Below, one piece after another: positions 48,068 through 57,136 of a DNA stretch of 64,000 nt. This DNA is from JAKLFA01 sp964450385. Lineage in GTDB: Bacteria; Omnitrophota; Gorgyraeia; Zapsychrales; JANLHA01. Every line of letters begins with the position of its first letter. The stretch's first letter is position 1. The DNA lies in the NCBI GenBank assembly GCA_964450385.1, contig CAYVEC010000003.1:1-64000 (forward strand), in the 5' to 3' direction. Both the position numbers and the translations under genes were made by a program. The notes beneath the pieces were generated by a model that was not told the DNA's origin, ran no database searches, and worked only from the letters and a program-made list of their open reading frames with translations.

Positions 48068-49285
48068 ATGTCGATCCCTGAACTCTTGGCGCCGGCCGGT
48101 GATTGGCCGTCCCTCAATGCGGCTCTTGAGGCAGGGGCTGACAGTGTCTATTTTGGGCTTCATGGCCTGAATATGCGTGAGGCGGCCGAGAATTTCGAGA
48201 CGAGCGAGCTCCCCCGGGTGATGGCGGCCCTTCACGACAAAGGGAGGCGCGGCTATCTCGCGTTAAATACTGTGATGCTCTCTCGGGATCTTTCGAGGAT
48301 TCGAATGATGATCGATGCCGTGGCACGGTCCGGGGTTGATGCCGTGATCGCCTGGGACCTTGCTGTTGTTCGGCAGGCCAGGGTCGCGGGCCTGACGGTG
48401 CATCTCTCGACCCAGGCAAGTGTCGCTAATATCGAGGCTGTGGAGGAATACGCGGCCCTGGGGGCGCGGCGCGTTGTCCTGGCCCGCGAGTGTACGCTCG
48501 CGGACATTGCCGAGATCACTTCCGAGATTCGCCGTCGGGGGATCGTCTGTGAGGTCGAGGTCTTTATCCACGGGGCGATGTGCGTCTCGGTCTCCGGACG
48601 TTGTTTTATGTCGCACGAGGCCTTCGGGAAATCCGCGAACCGTGGAGAATGTCTTCAGCCGTGCCGGCGGGAATTTCGAATCCAGGATGCTGACGGGGAG
48701 AGTGAATATTTTCTTGGCAGTGATTATGTTTTAAGCCCGAAAGACCTCTGCACGATCGATTTTTTGGACCGCGTCATTGAGACCGGTGCGGCGTGCTTGA
48801 AGATCGAGGGGCGGATGCGGCCGCCTGAATATGTGCGGCGTGTAACCCAGGTTTACCGCCAGGCGCTCGACGCCTATGCTCGCGGGGAGTTGACGGATGC
48901 GTTTAAAGGCGAACTGAAGGTCCTGCTCGGCGAGGTCTATCATCGGGGATTTTCATCGGGTTTTTATTTTGGTGCTCCGGGCCGGGATGACTGGAGCCAG
49001 GGTCTGGGACATTCGCATACTAAGGAATTCGTCGGTGATGTGGCAAGATTTTTTGAGCGGTTGTCCGTGGCCCAGGTGAAGGTTCGGGCCCAACAGATCC
49101 GGTGCGGGGAGACGCTTCTTTTTATCGGGAAACAGACCGCGGCCCGCTCATGCTCGCTCGAAGAGATGCAGCGCCAGGGACTGTTTATCCGTGAGGCGGT
49201 CAAGGGTGACGAGGTCGGGATCAAAGTCCCGTTTGCGCTTCGGCCTGGGGACAAGGTCTTTCGATGGATTGAGAGGAGGACGTGA
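48068..49285 (+). CDS. U32-family peptidase / RNA hydroxylation protein
   Basis: A 405-residue protein with PELLAPAGDWPSLNAALEAGADSVYFG at the start, the GAMCVSVSGRCFMSHEAFGKSANRG signature and four conserved cysteines (GAMC, GRC, GEC, QPC). Residues after about 315 form the C-terminal beta-barrel (KGDEVGIKVPF, RPGDKVFRWIE). Several characterised U32 proteins (TrhP, RlhA) hydroxylate tRNA or rRNA instead of cleaving protein; which one applies here is unknown. It resembles the PrtC/TrhP length class. Confidence 0.9.
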   Translation: MSIPELLAPAGDWPSLNAALEAGADSVYFGLHGLNMREAAENFETSELPRVMAALHDKGRRGYLALNTVMLSRDLSRIRMMIDAVARSGVDAVIAWDLAVVRQARVAGLTVHLSTQASVANIEAVEEYAALGARRVVLARECTLADIAEITSEIRRRGIVCEVEVFIHGAMCVSVSGRCFMSHEAFGKSANRGECLQPCRREFRIQDADGESEYFLGSDYVLSPKDLCTIDFLDRVIETGAACLKIEGRMRPPEYVRRVTQVYRQALDAYARGELTDAFKGELKVLLGEVYHRGFSSGFYFGAPGRDDWSQGLGHSHTKEFVGDVARFFERLSVAQVKVRAQQIRCGETLLFIGKQTAARSCSLEEMQRQGLFIREAVKGDEVGIKVPFALRPGDKVFRWIERRT

Positions 49286-49287
49286 CG

Positions 49288-50259
49288 ATGAGATGGCGTA
49301 TTTTGATTGCGGTTGTGGGGTTCGTTCTCGCGGGGTGGGCCAATGCCCATGCCGAGGGGCGTGCCTTTGTTCCAGCGGCGGGGCATACGATGGTCGTGAT
49401 TGGTTCGAATCAGGCGGATATTGAGGGGTATTTGAAGGAGGTGGGTGGGATTCCGGCAGGGTTCATGGTTTACACTTCGGTCCAGGAGGCTGACGGGTTG
49501 AGTGACCCCGCCCCGGACCGGGGAGCGGGGGTCCAGTTTGCCCAGCCGCTCATTCATCGCTACCCTGATACCGTGATTCAGTTGGGGCTGTATATGGTTG
49601 GGGCGCTCGACGGGATTGTCGCGGGGCAGTATGATGATCGCCTCGACACGATCATAGAATGGGTCGCGTCTGCGCGTCGGCCGGTCTATCTGCGGATCGG
49701 TTATGAATTTGATCTTGAGGCGAATCAGTATGATCCGGCGCTCTATCGGCAGGCGTTCCGGTATATTGTCGACCGGTTCCGCGCGAGCGGTGTTGACAAT
49801 GCCGCGTTTGTCTGGCATTCGTATGGCCGGGTTCGGCCGGGCCGGCCGGTCACGGAGTGGTATCCGGGCGATGATTATGTGGATTGGTTCGGCCTGTCAT
49901 TCTTCGACGCCTTTAATAAATCGGATGCAGCGCGGTTTGCCCGCCTTGCTGGGCAGCACGGAAAACCGCTCATGATCGCCGAGGCTACGCCTTATCGCGT
50001 GGGCGTCCTTGAGGGCGAGAGGTCCTGGACCCGGTGGTTCGCGCGTCTTTTTGATTTTATCGAGGCCTGGGATGTCCACATGGTCTGCTACATCAATAGT
50101 GACTGGGAGGCCCAGCCGATGTTCCGAGGCCAGGGGTGGGGCGATGCCCGCCTTGATCGTCATCGTGATGTGAAAAGAAAATGGATCGCCAAAATTTCCG
50201 AGCCGCGGTATCTCATGTCGTCACCCGGGCTCTGGTCAGAGCTGTCCTTCGGGAAATGA
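49288..50259 (+). CDS. Exported glycoside hydrolase, GH26-like
   Basis: A 323-residue protein with a signal peptide (RILIAVVGFVLAGWANAHA). TIM-barrel strands and two catalytic glutamates follow: Glu140 in YLRIGYEFD (acid/base) and Glu232 in LMIAEATP (nucleophile). Spacing and the FVWHSYG segment fit beta-mannanase-like GH26 enzymes. It probably acts on a polysaccharide outside the inner membrane; specificity is not deducible. ATG 49288 after GAGGAGGA is preferred over GTG 49282. It follows the U32 gene by 2 bases and its own stop overlaps the helicase start. Confidence 0.82.
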   Translation: MRWRILIAVVGFVLAGWANAHAEGRAFVPAAGHTMVVIGSNQADIEGYLKEVGGIPAGFMVYTSVQEADGLSDPAPDRGAGVQFAQPLIHRYPDTVIQLGLYMVGALDGIVAGQYDDRLDTIIEWVASARRPVYLRIGYEFDLEANQYDPALYRQAFRYIVDRFRASGVDNAAFVWHSYGRVRPGRPVTEWYPGDDYVDWFGLSFFDAFNKSDAARFARLAGQHGKPLMIAEATPYRVGVLEGERSWTRWFARLFDFIEAWDVHMVCYINSDWEAQPMFRGQGWGDARLDRHRDVKRKWIAKISEPRYLMSSPGLWSELSFGK

Positions 50260-51578
50260 TCGTGGCACAGACACTGGAACTCAATCGGGATTTTCTTCGT
50301 GCGATGGACCTGTTAGAGAACGGGACCGATCCGGTTTTTATCACAGGGAAGGCGGGGACCGGGAAGTCCACGCTCCTTCAATATTTTCGTGACCACACGA
50401 CGAAGCGCGTCGCGGTCCTGGCGCCCACGGGTGTCGCCGCGATCAATGTCGGAGGGCAGACGGTCCATTCGTTTTTTCGGTTCAAACCGGACGTGACCCC
50501 GGAGATGATCGCGACGATGCGGCTTCGGCGGGATACGGCCGAGATGTACCGTCATCTTGACGCGGTGATCATCGATGAAGTCTCGATGCTTCGGGCCGAC
50601 CTCCTGGATTGCGTGGACCGGTTTTTGCGCCGCTTTGGGCCTCGGACGGCCCTGCCGTTTGGTGGGGTCCAGATGATCTTCATCGGAGACCTCTTTCAGC
50701 TCCCGCCGGTCGTGAATCGTGACGAGGATTCGGCCTTTCGGGAGGCGTATCGCGGTCCGTATTTTTTTTGCGCCCGGGTCATGGAGGAGATCTCCCTGCG
50801 GTTTATCGACCTCGAGAAGATCTATCGTCAGCATGATGATGAGTTCATCGGACTTCTGAACGCCATCCGGCATGACCGGTTGACCCCAAAGCTGCTCGAG
50901 CGATTGAACGCGCGCTATCAAAGCGACATCCATTCCCTGCCGGATGAGTTTGTCGTTTATTTAAGCACAACGAACGCGGTCGCGGACCGGATCAACGCTG
51001 AACAGCTTCGGAGGATCCCCGGGGAGCCTTTTTGCCTTCAGGGAACGATCGACGGCCGTTTTGACGAGCGGGTCCTGCCGACGAAGCAGTTCCTGGACCT
51101 GAAGACCCATGCCCAGGTCATGCTGCTTAACAATGATCCCGAGGACCAGTGGGTGAATGGGTCGCTCGGACGCATTGTTTCAGTCGGGGAGGACCTGTCC
51201 CAGACGGCGATGATCGCGGTTGAGCTTGATGACGGCCGGACCGTTGAGGTGGGGCCGTTCACCTGGGAGATGTATCGGTTCTCCTATAATCAGGGGACCC
51301 GGCAGCTTGAATCAGAGACCGTCGGATCGTTCCAGCAGTATCCCCTGAAACTTGCCTGGGCGGTCACGATCCACAAGAGCCAGGGCAAGACCTTTGATAA
51401 GGTGATCTTGGATATCGGAAGCGGGGCCTTTGCCCATGGTCAGACCTATGTAGCCTTGAGCCGCTGCCGCACTCTCGAGGGGATCACTCTTCGCCGGCCG
51501 ATCAGCCGCAGGGACATTATCGTGGATCCTCAGGTCGTTGAATTCATGTCAGGCCTAGAGCAGAATGCCGGGGGGTAG
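50256..51578 (+). CDS. Pif1-like superfamily 1B DNA helicase
   Basis: A 440-residue helicase with Walker A ITGKAGTGKSTLLQYF, motif Ia VLAPTGVAAINVGGQTVHSFF, Walker B AVIIDEVSMLRADLLD, motif III QMIFIGDLFQLPPVV, and motifs V/VI VTIHKSQGKTFDKVILD with QTYVALSRCRTLEG. Members unwind DNA 5'-3', including G-quadruplex and recombination intermediates. The length covers only the helicase core. ATG 50256 overlaps the preceding stop (ATGA), coupling it to the glycosidase gene, which looks coincidental in function. Confidence 0.92.
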   Translation: MIVAQTLELNRDFLRAMDLLENGTDPVFITGKAGTGKSTLLQYFRDHTTKRVAVLAPTGVAAINVGGQTVHSFFRFKPDVTPEMIATMRLRRDTAEMYRHLDAVIIDEVSMLRADLLDCVDRFLRRFGPRTALPFGGVQMIFIGDLFQLPPVVNRDEDSAFREAYRGPYFFCARVMEEISLRFIDLEKIYRQHDDEFIGLLNAIRHDRLTPKLLERLNARYQSDIHSLPDEFVVYLSTTNAVADRINAEQLRRIPGEPFCLQGTIDGRFDERVLPTKQFLDLKTHAQVMLLNNDPEDQWVNGSLGRIVSVGEDLSQTAMIAVELDDGRTVEVGPFTWEMYRFSYNQGTRQLESETVGSFQQYPLKLAWAVTIHKSQGKTFDKVILDIGSGAFAHGQTYVALSRCRTLEGITLRRPISRRDIIVDPQVVEFMSGLEQNAGG

Positions 51579-51669
51579 GGAGGTTTTTTATTTACAAAGC
51601 TCTTTAATATGACTATTATGAGACTGTTGATAAAGGCTTCCGAAGAGATCATGGGAGGCAGCGAAAGTT

Positions 51670-51825
51670 ATGGAGAAGAAGTCGGAATTTATCAAGAAGT
51701 TGGAGGAGAGCGACGACCCCGAGGACCGAGCCGACGCGATGGCTCTGAGTACGATATCGAGGGCGGGGAGAGAGCTCTTGAAGCAGCAGAAGAAGAAGAA
51801 ACAGATGAGGCAGAAGAAGTCGTAG
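51670..51825 (+). CDS. Small charged protein (51 residues), uncertain
   Basis: ATG 51670 opens a 51-codon frame (MEKKSEFIKKLEESDDPED, then RADAMALSTISRAGREL and a Lys/Gln-rich end). GGGAGG lies 11-16 bases upstream and third positions are mostly G or C, as in neighbouring genes. A different frame across the same DNA (51609-51857) is also open with an acidic end. I favour the 51-residue reading, but either or neither may be made. Confidence 0.4.
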   Translation: MEKKSEFIKKLEESDDPEDRADAMALSTISRAGRELLKQQKKKKQMRQKKS

Positions 51826-51856
51826 ATCCTATCGATTGGGACAAGGAGGCGTATTG

Positions 51857-53137
51857 ATGGAAACTCATGGACGATATCATGACGAGACCCTTGCGGTCCA
51901 TGCCGGGCAGAGCCCGGACCCCGCGACCGGGTCCCGCGCCGTGCCGATTTATCAGACCACGTCGTATGTTTTTGAGAATACCGATCATGCGGCGAGCCTG
52001 TTCGCGCTTCAGGCCGCAGGGAATATTTATACGCGCCTCATGAATCCGACGACCGATGTCTTGGAAAAACGGATCGCGGCCCTCGACGGGGGGATTGGGG
52101 CCTTGGCCACGGCGAGCGGGATGTCGGCGATCGTGGTTGCGATCCTGACCCTGGCCCAAGCTGGGGATGAGATCGTGGCGGCGAGCGCTCTTTACGGTGG
52201 GACACGCACGCTTTTTCAGTACACCTTTAAACGTCTTGGGATCACGGTGCGCTTTGTTGACCCGTCTGACCCGAAGAATTTCGCCGCGGCGATCACAGCC
52301 CGGACGCGCGCCGTGTACGCGGAGGTCGTGGGGAATCCGAAGCTCAACGTTCTGGATATCGAGGCGGTCGCGCGGATCGCCCATGGGGCGGGGGTGCCCT
52401 TGATCGTGGACAATACGGCCACGGTTTATCTCTGCCGGCCGTTTGACTTTGGCGCGGACATCGCCGTGTATTCCGCGACAAAATTCATCGGCGGTCATGG
52501 CACATCACTCGGCGGGCTGATTGTCGATTCCGGCCGGTTCGTCTGGGATCAAAAAAAGTTCCCGTATATTGCGGAGAATGATCCGAGCTATCACGGGATG
52601 AATTTTGTCGAGGCCTTTGGCCCGGCCGCGTATCTCGCAAAGGCCAGGACGGGATTGCTTCGTGACATGGGGCCTGCGATGGCGCCCTTGAACGCCTTCC
52701 TGTTCCTCCAGGGGTTGGAAACACTGCATTTGAGGATGCCGCGTCATGCCGAGAACGCACGGACCGTGGCCGAGTTTTTGACCACGCATCCCCAGGTCGC
52801 CTGGGTCGTTTATCCGGGGCTGATCGGCAGCCCGGATAAGGCGCGGGCTGACCGGTATCTTGCCCGCGGGGCCGGGGCGCTCGTCGGTTTTGGCATTCGA
52901 GGCGGCAGGGCGGCCGGGAAAACGTTTATCGATCACCTTAAGTTGATTTCACATCTTGCGAATATCGGGGACGCGAAGACGCTCGCGATCCATCCGGCGA
53001 GCACGACCCATCAGCAGCTCTCGGCTGAGGAGCAGATCGCCGCCGGGGTGAGCGAGGATTTTGTCCGTTTGTCCATCGGCATTGAGCATGTCGATGATAT
53101 TATCAAAGATCTTCAGCAGGCCTTGGCGTCAGTTTAG
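51857..53137 (+). CDS. metY: O-acetylhomoserine sulfhydrylase
   Basis: A 426-residue PLP enzyme of the Cys/Met metabolism family. Seen: ETLAVHAGQSPDPATGSRAVPIYQTTSYVF, TRLMNPTTDVLEKRIAALDGG, VDNTATVYLCRPFDFGADI, and the PLP lysine Lys209 in YSATKFIGGHGT. The long loop with FPYIAENDPSYHG and the HPASTTHQQL end are characteristic of MetY and not of MetB. It makes homocysteine directly from sulfide and O-acetylhomoserine. ATG 51857 follows AAGGAGG. Confidence 0.93.
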   Translation: METHGRYHDETLAVHAGQSPDPATGSRAVPIYQTTSYVFENTDHAASLFALQAAGNIYTRLMNPTTDVLEKRIAALDGGIGALATASGMSAIVVAILTLAQAGDEIVAASALYGGTRTLFQYTFKRLGITVRFVDPSDPKNFAAAITARTRAVYAEVVGNPKLNVLDIEAVARIAHGAGVPLIVDNTATVYLCRPFDFGADIAVYSATKFIGGHGTSLGGLIVDSGRFVWDQKKFPYIAENDPSYHGMNFVEAFGPAAYLAKARTGLLRDMGPAMAPLNAFLFLQGLETLHLRMPRHAENARTVAEFLTTHPQVAWVVYPGLIGSPDKARADRYLARGAGALVGFGIRGGRAAGKTFIDHLKLISHLANIGDAKTLAIHPASTTHQQLSAEEQIAAGVSEDFVRLSIGIEHVDDIIKDLQQALASV

Positions 53138-53172
53138 CGACGTTTTTCGGGGCACGACAGAAGGCATAGGTG

Positions 53173-56100
53173 ATGAAGGACAATCCGGCGACGCACAACC
53201 AATATCGATGGATCATTGTTCTTGGTGTGATTGTTCTTATCGGTGGATTGTTTGTTGCGCCTGGTCGTGCCGCGGGCCGTCATTATGAGATCGGCGTTCT
53301 GGTTGACCGCAGTCCCGAGGAGACGGTCTCTCAATGGGCTCCGGTCGCCTGGTACTTAAGCGAGCGCGTCCCCGGGGCCTCATTCTCCATTGTTCCTCTC
53401 TCGTACCAGGACGTTCGATCGGGCCTGGCCCAAGATTCCATTTCATTCGTTGTTGCCAATCCTGCCGTCTGCATTCAGCTGGGGTATTTTTACGGCGCTC
53501 GGCAGATCCTTTCGATTCAGGCCATTCATGACCATCAACCGCTCGGCGGATATGGGAGTGTGATCTTCGCCCGCTCTGACCGCGCGGACATCGTGGGACT
53601 TCGGGATCTGAAGGGAAAACGGATCGCGGCCGTGGCGCCGATGTCGATGGGTGGCTGGCTCTGGGCGATTCCTGAGATTCGGGCCGCAGGGATCGACGTT
53701 TTTGAGGATCTTGAGACGGTTGTTTTTGAGAATTCTCATGACCGCGTGGTGGCTGAGGTCGTGAACGGAAACGGCGACGTCGGGATTGTCCGGTCAGGGA
53801 TCATTGAGGCCATGGTCCGGGAGGGCCGTGTCCGGATCGATGAGATCAAGGTTCTCCAGGGGGAAACGCCTTTTAATGCGGACAGAGGCTATCCGTTTCT
53901 TCGGAGCACCCCGAGCCTGGCCCCTGAGTGGTCGCTCCTCATGATGCCCCAGGTGAGTGAAGAGGTGACCCGTGAGGTTGTCCGGGCTCTTTTGTCGAAC
54001 CCTCCCATTGATACCGCGCGCGTTGAATGGACGGTCCCGCTGAACTATTCATCGGTGCGCGCCTTATTAAATGAAGTCCTGTCTCACGAGAGGGGGATCG
54101 ATGAGGCCCTTTCGGTACAGGATGTGATGCGTTTTGTTCGGGAGTATTGGGCGGGGGTTGTGATTTTTTTCGCCGTCATGATCTTTTTGGCGGTGTCTCT
54201 CATCCGCCGCACGCGGCTCAATCGGCAGCTTCGAATGTATCAGAAAAAACTTGAGGAGGACCTGGATAAATATCGAAAGAGCGAAGAGGCCCTCAGAGAA
54301 TCGCGTCAGCTCCTTCAGCTCGTGCTCGACACGCTCCCGTCGCGGGTCTTTTGGAAGGATTGTCATTCGGCCTTTTTGGGCTGTAATAAGAGCCTGGCCC
54401 AGGACTGCGGGTATGAAAGGCCCGAAGATATTATCGGCAAGACCGATTATGAGATGCCCTGGAGCCGGGAAGAGTCTGATCACTATGTGGCCGATGATCG
54501 GCGCGTGATGGAGATCGGTCAACCGCTTTTTAATATCATCGAGTCTCAGCGGCGGGCGGATGGGAGCCTGTCCTGGCTTCGGACGAATAAGGCTCCTCTC
54601 CGTGGGCCGAACGGTGAGATCATCGGGATCTTAGGATCTTATGAAGATATTACGGAGCAGCGCAAGGCCGATGAGGCGCTCAAGGCAAGTGAAACGAAAT
54701 ATCGGGAGCTGGTTGAATACGCCAATAGCATTATTCTTCGGATCCAAGTTGACGGGACCGTGACCTTTTTCAATGAATTCGCGCAGAGCTTTTTTGGATT
54801 TTCTCAAGATGAAATGGTTGGGAAGAATATTATTGGCCGCATTGTGGCCGATGACGTCTTGGGCCGTGAAGAATTGGCGAATATTATCCGGACCATGGAG
54901 GACCATCCCGAGGCGTATTCATGGCATGAAAGCGAGAACCGCAAAAAGGACGGCGCTGCTGTTTGGGTCTCGTGGTCGAATCGCGGGATTTTTGGTGAGG
55001 ATGGCTCTCTTCATGAGGTGCTCTGCGTCGGCACCGACGTCACCGAACGGCGCGCCATGGAGAAAGATCTTCGGCGGTTGTCCTATGCTTTGGAACAGAG
55101 CCAGAACGTGGTGATCATCACGGACACGAACGGGAATATCGAGTTCGTGAACCCGAAATTCGTTGAGGTGACGGGTTACACCGAGCAGGAGGCCCAGGGG
55201 AAGAATCCTCGATTTTTGAAGTCCGGACGGATGTCCGCGGCGACCTATCAGGAGTTGTGGGACACGATCGCGCAGGGGGGGACCTGGCGCGGCGAGTTGT
55301 ACAACCGCCGAAAGGACGGATCGTTGTACTGGGAGCGGGCCACGATATCAGCTGTTCGGGACCGTTTCGGGAAGGTCATGAGCTATTTGGCCATCAAAGA
55401 GGACATCACCGAGCAAAAACGGCTTTTTCAGGACCTTCAGCAGGCCTTTGACCGGCTCAAGGAGATGGAGCGGATCATTAATCTTAGTCACGCGATCCTG
55501 TTTTTGTGGCGGCCGCAGGCCGACTGGCCGATCGATTTTGTTTCGGGGAATGTCACGGCCCTTGGGTATGCGCCGGAGGACTTTTATCGTCGAGAGTACA
55601 CCCTTCGGTCGATCATCTATCCTGACGACCTCGCGACCTTTAAAGCTGAGGTCGAACATCAGTGGGCGAAACGTGAGCAGGAATTCTCCCATCAGTACCG
55701 GGTCCGAACCCGTTCGGGCGATGTCCGCTGGATGGAGGAATACACCTGGGTCACCTATGATAAGAAGGGCCAGCCCCAGAACTGTCAGGGGGTCGCGTTT
55801 GATATCACGGACCGCCGCCTGGCCGAGGACCGGATGCTTGAGGCTGTGAACATCAAGTCCGAGTTCATTTCGATCGTTTCGCACGAGCTGAGGACGCCCC
55901 TCACGGCGATCAAGGAGGGGATCAATATTGTGGCCGAGGAAGAGGCCGGCGAATTGAATCCCAAACAAAAGGAGTTTTTAAATATTGCCCGTCGAAATGT
56001 GGATCGGCTGGGGAAACTCATCAATGATGTCTTGGATTATCAACGTCTGGATTCCGGCCGGCTTGAATTCAATTGGGATGAGGGCGATCTCCGGGCGGCG

Positions 56101-56550
56101 ATCATGGAGGTCGTGAACACGATGCGGATCGTGGCGATGAATAAGGGGCTGGATCTTAGGGTCCATCTCCCCGGCGAATTGCCGCGGGTGCGTTTTGATT
56201 CGAACCGGATCATTCAGGTTTTGAACAATCTGGTCAATAACGCCCTCAAATTTACAGAGCGAGGGATGATTGAAATCGAGGCCCGTCAGGAGGAGGGCTG
56301 GATGTGCGTCTCGGTGAAGGATACGGGGATCGGGATCCGCTCGGAGGATATGCACAAATTGTTTCAAACCTTTAGTCAGATTCTGACCGGGTCTGACCGA
56401 CGGACCGGGGATACTGGCCTTGGTCTAGCCATTTCCAAAAAGATCATCGACCGCCACGGCGGTCGGATTTGGGTCCAATCGATGTACGGAGAGGGGAGCA
56501 TTTTTTCATTTGCTCTGCCGGTTGTGAAGGCGCACCCCGAGGGGTTGTAA
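53173..56550 (+). CDS. Sensor histidine kinase with PhnD-like periplasmic domain and four PAS domains
   Basis: A 1125-residue membrane kinase. A signal anchor (WIIVLGVIVLIGGLFVA) precedes a periplasmic PhnD/TtrS-like substrate-binding domain (EIGVLVDRSPEETVSQW, VVANPAVCIQLGYFYGAR; about 40-300). Next come a transmembrane helix (about 325-344), a coiled segment and four PAS/PAC units (about 375-890; each ends DITEQ-, DVTERR-, DITEQK- or DITDRR-like). HisKA follows with phosphoacceptor His904 (SIVSHELRTPLTAIKEG), then HATPase_c (NNLVNNALKFTERG, DTGIGIRSED, DTGLGLAISKKI). Signal unknown; oxyanions or phosphonate-like ligands are typical of the sensor fold. The receiver gene next door is its likely partner. 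Confidence 0.92.
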   Translation: MKDNPATHNQYRWIIVLGVIVLIGGLFVAPGRAAGRHYEIGVLVDRSPEETVSQWAPVAWYLSERVPGASFSIVPLSYQDVRSGLAQDSISFVVANPAVCIQLGYFYGARQILSIQAIHDHQPLGGYGSVIFARSDRADIVGLRDLKGKRIAAVAPMSMGGWLWAIPEIRAAGIDVFEDLETVVFENSHDRVVAEVVNGNGDVGIVRSGIIEAMVREGRVRIDEIKVLQGETPFNADRGYPFLRSTPSLAPEWSLLMMPQVSEEVTREVVRALLSNPPIDTARVEWTVPLNYSSVRALLNEVLSHERGIDEALSVQDVMRFVREYWAGVVIFFAVMIFLAVSLIRRTRLNRQLRMYQKKLEEDLDKYRKSEEALRESRQLLQLVLDTLPSRVFWKDCHSAFLGCNKSLAQDCGYERPEDIIGKTDYEMPWSREESDHYVADDRRVMEIGQPLFNIIESQRRADGSLSWLRTNKAPLRGPNGEIIGILGSYEDITEQRKADEALKASETKYRELVEYANSIILRIQVDGTVTFFNEFAQSFFGFSQDEMVGKNIIGRIVADDVLGREELANIIRTMEDHPEAYSWHESENRKKDGAAVWVSWSNRGIFGEDGSLHEVLCVGTDVTERRAMEKDLRRLSYALEQSQNVVIITDTNGNIEFVNPKFVEVTGYTEQEAQGKNPRFLKSGRMSAATYQELWDTIAQGGTWRGELYNRRKDGSLYWERATISAVRDRFGKVMSYLAIKEDITEQKRLFQDLQQAFDRLKEMERIINLSHAILFLWRPQADWPIDFVSGNVTALGYAPEDFYRREYTLRSIIYPDDLATFKAEVEHQWAKREQEFSHQYRVRTRSGDVRWMEEYTWVTYDKKGQPQNCQGVAFDITDRRLAEDRMLEAVNIKSEFISIVSHELRTPLTAIKEGINIVAEEEAGELNPKQKEFLNIARRNVDRLGKLINDVLDYQRLDSGRLEFNWDEGDLRAAIMEVVNTMRIVAMNKGLDLRVHLPGELPRVRFDSNRIIQVLNNLVNNALKFTERGMIEIEARQEEGWMCVSVKDTGIGIRSEDMHKLFQTFSQILTGSDRRTGDTGLGLAISKKIIDRHGGRIWVQSMYGEGSIFSFALPVVKAHPEGL

Positions 56551-56576
56551 GGCGGGCGTGGCGTGCGAGGTGCCTC

Positions 56577-56942
56577 ATGGCGAAAAAAATTCTTTTGATC
56601 GATGATGAGCCGGATGTCCAGCAGGTGATCAGTTTTCGCCTTGAGAAGGCCGGCTATGAGGTGATCGTCACGGACCGGGCCGCAGAGGCTCTGGATCTCG
56701 TGCCCCGTGAACGGCCTGACGTCATTCTCCTCGATGTCATGATGCCCGGTGAGGATGGTTTTGAGGTGTGCCGTGAGATCAAGACCCGCCACCCTCACCA
56801 GCGGGTGATTATCTATACCGCGAAGATTGAGGGCGTTGATGCGGCGCGCGCCCGGGCGGTTGGGGCGGATGGGTTTACGGTGAAGACCGCGGATCTTGCC
56901 TATATCCTGGAAGCGATCGAACGGGCCGGAGGCCCCGAATAG
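56577..56942 (+). CDS. Single-domain response regulator
   Basis: A 121-residue CheY-like receiver. The acidic pocket is IDDEP, the phosphorylation site is Asp53 (VILLDVMMPGEDG), then YTAK and the conserved lysine in FTVKTADL. There is no output domain. It lies 26 bases after the histidine kinase and is probably its phosphorylation target, passing the signal by protein contact. Confidence 0.92.
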   Translation: MAKKILLIDDEPDVQQVISFRLEKAGYEVIVTDRAAEALDLVPRERPDVILLDVMMPGEDGFEVCREIKTRHPHQRVIIYTAKIEGVDAARARAVGADGFTVKTADLAYILEAIERAGGPE

Positions 56943-57030
56943 GTGAGATAAAGCATAGAAGAATTTCTTTGATTTTGTGCCGAGTTCCTGCTTTTTAGCG
57001 GTCTTTTTTGAGTCGTAAAACCCCCATAGC

Positions 57031-57074
57031 TACGTATAATTACGTATTGACACACTAGATATAGTGTGTATGAT
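57031..57074 (+). promoter_or_regulatory. nrdDG promoter with NrdR-like box
   Basis: TTGACA (57047-57052) and TATGAT (57069-57074) are 16 bases apart. Filling the spacer is ACACTAGATATAGTGT (57052-57067), which matches the 16-base NrdR box (ACACWATATVTWGTGT) except at one central position. Its inverted repeat extends further to 57050-57069. A second palindrome, TACGTA-TAAT-TACGTA (57031-57046), lies two helical turns upstream centre to centre. NrdR repression of ribonucleotide reductase is therefore expected; nrdR is not in the window. Confidence 0.8.
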
Positions 57075-57136
57075 GGGTATGTCAGATGTAATCACACCAT
57101 ATCACGATATCGCTCACCAGGGAGAAGGAGGAAGAC

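Noticed and set aside
51609..51857. 82-codon frame with acidic end
   Set aside because: Kept only as an alternative to the 51-codon frame; the ribosome site and third-position composition favour the latter.
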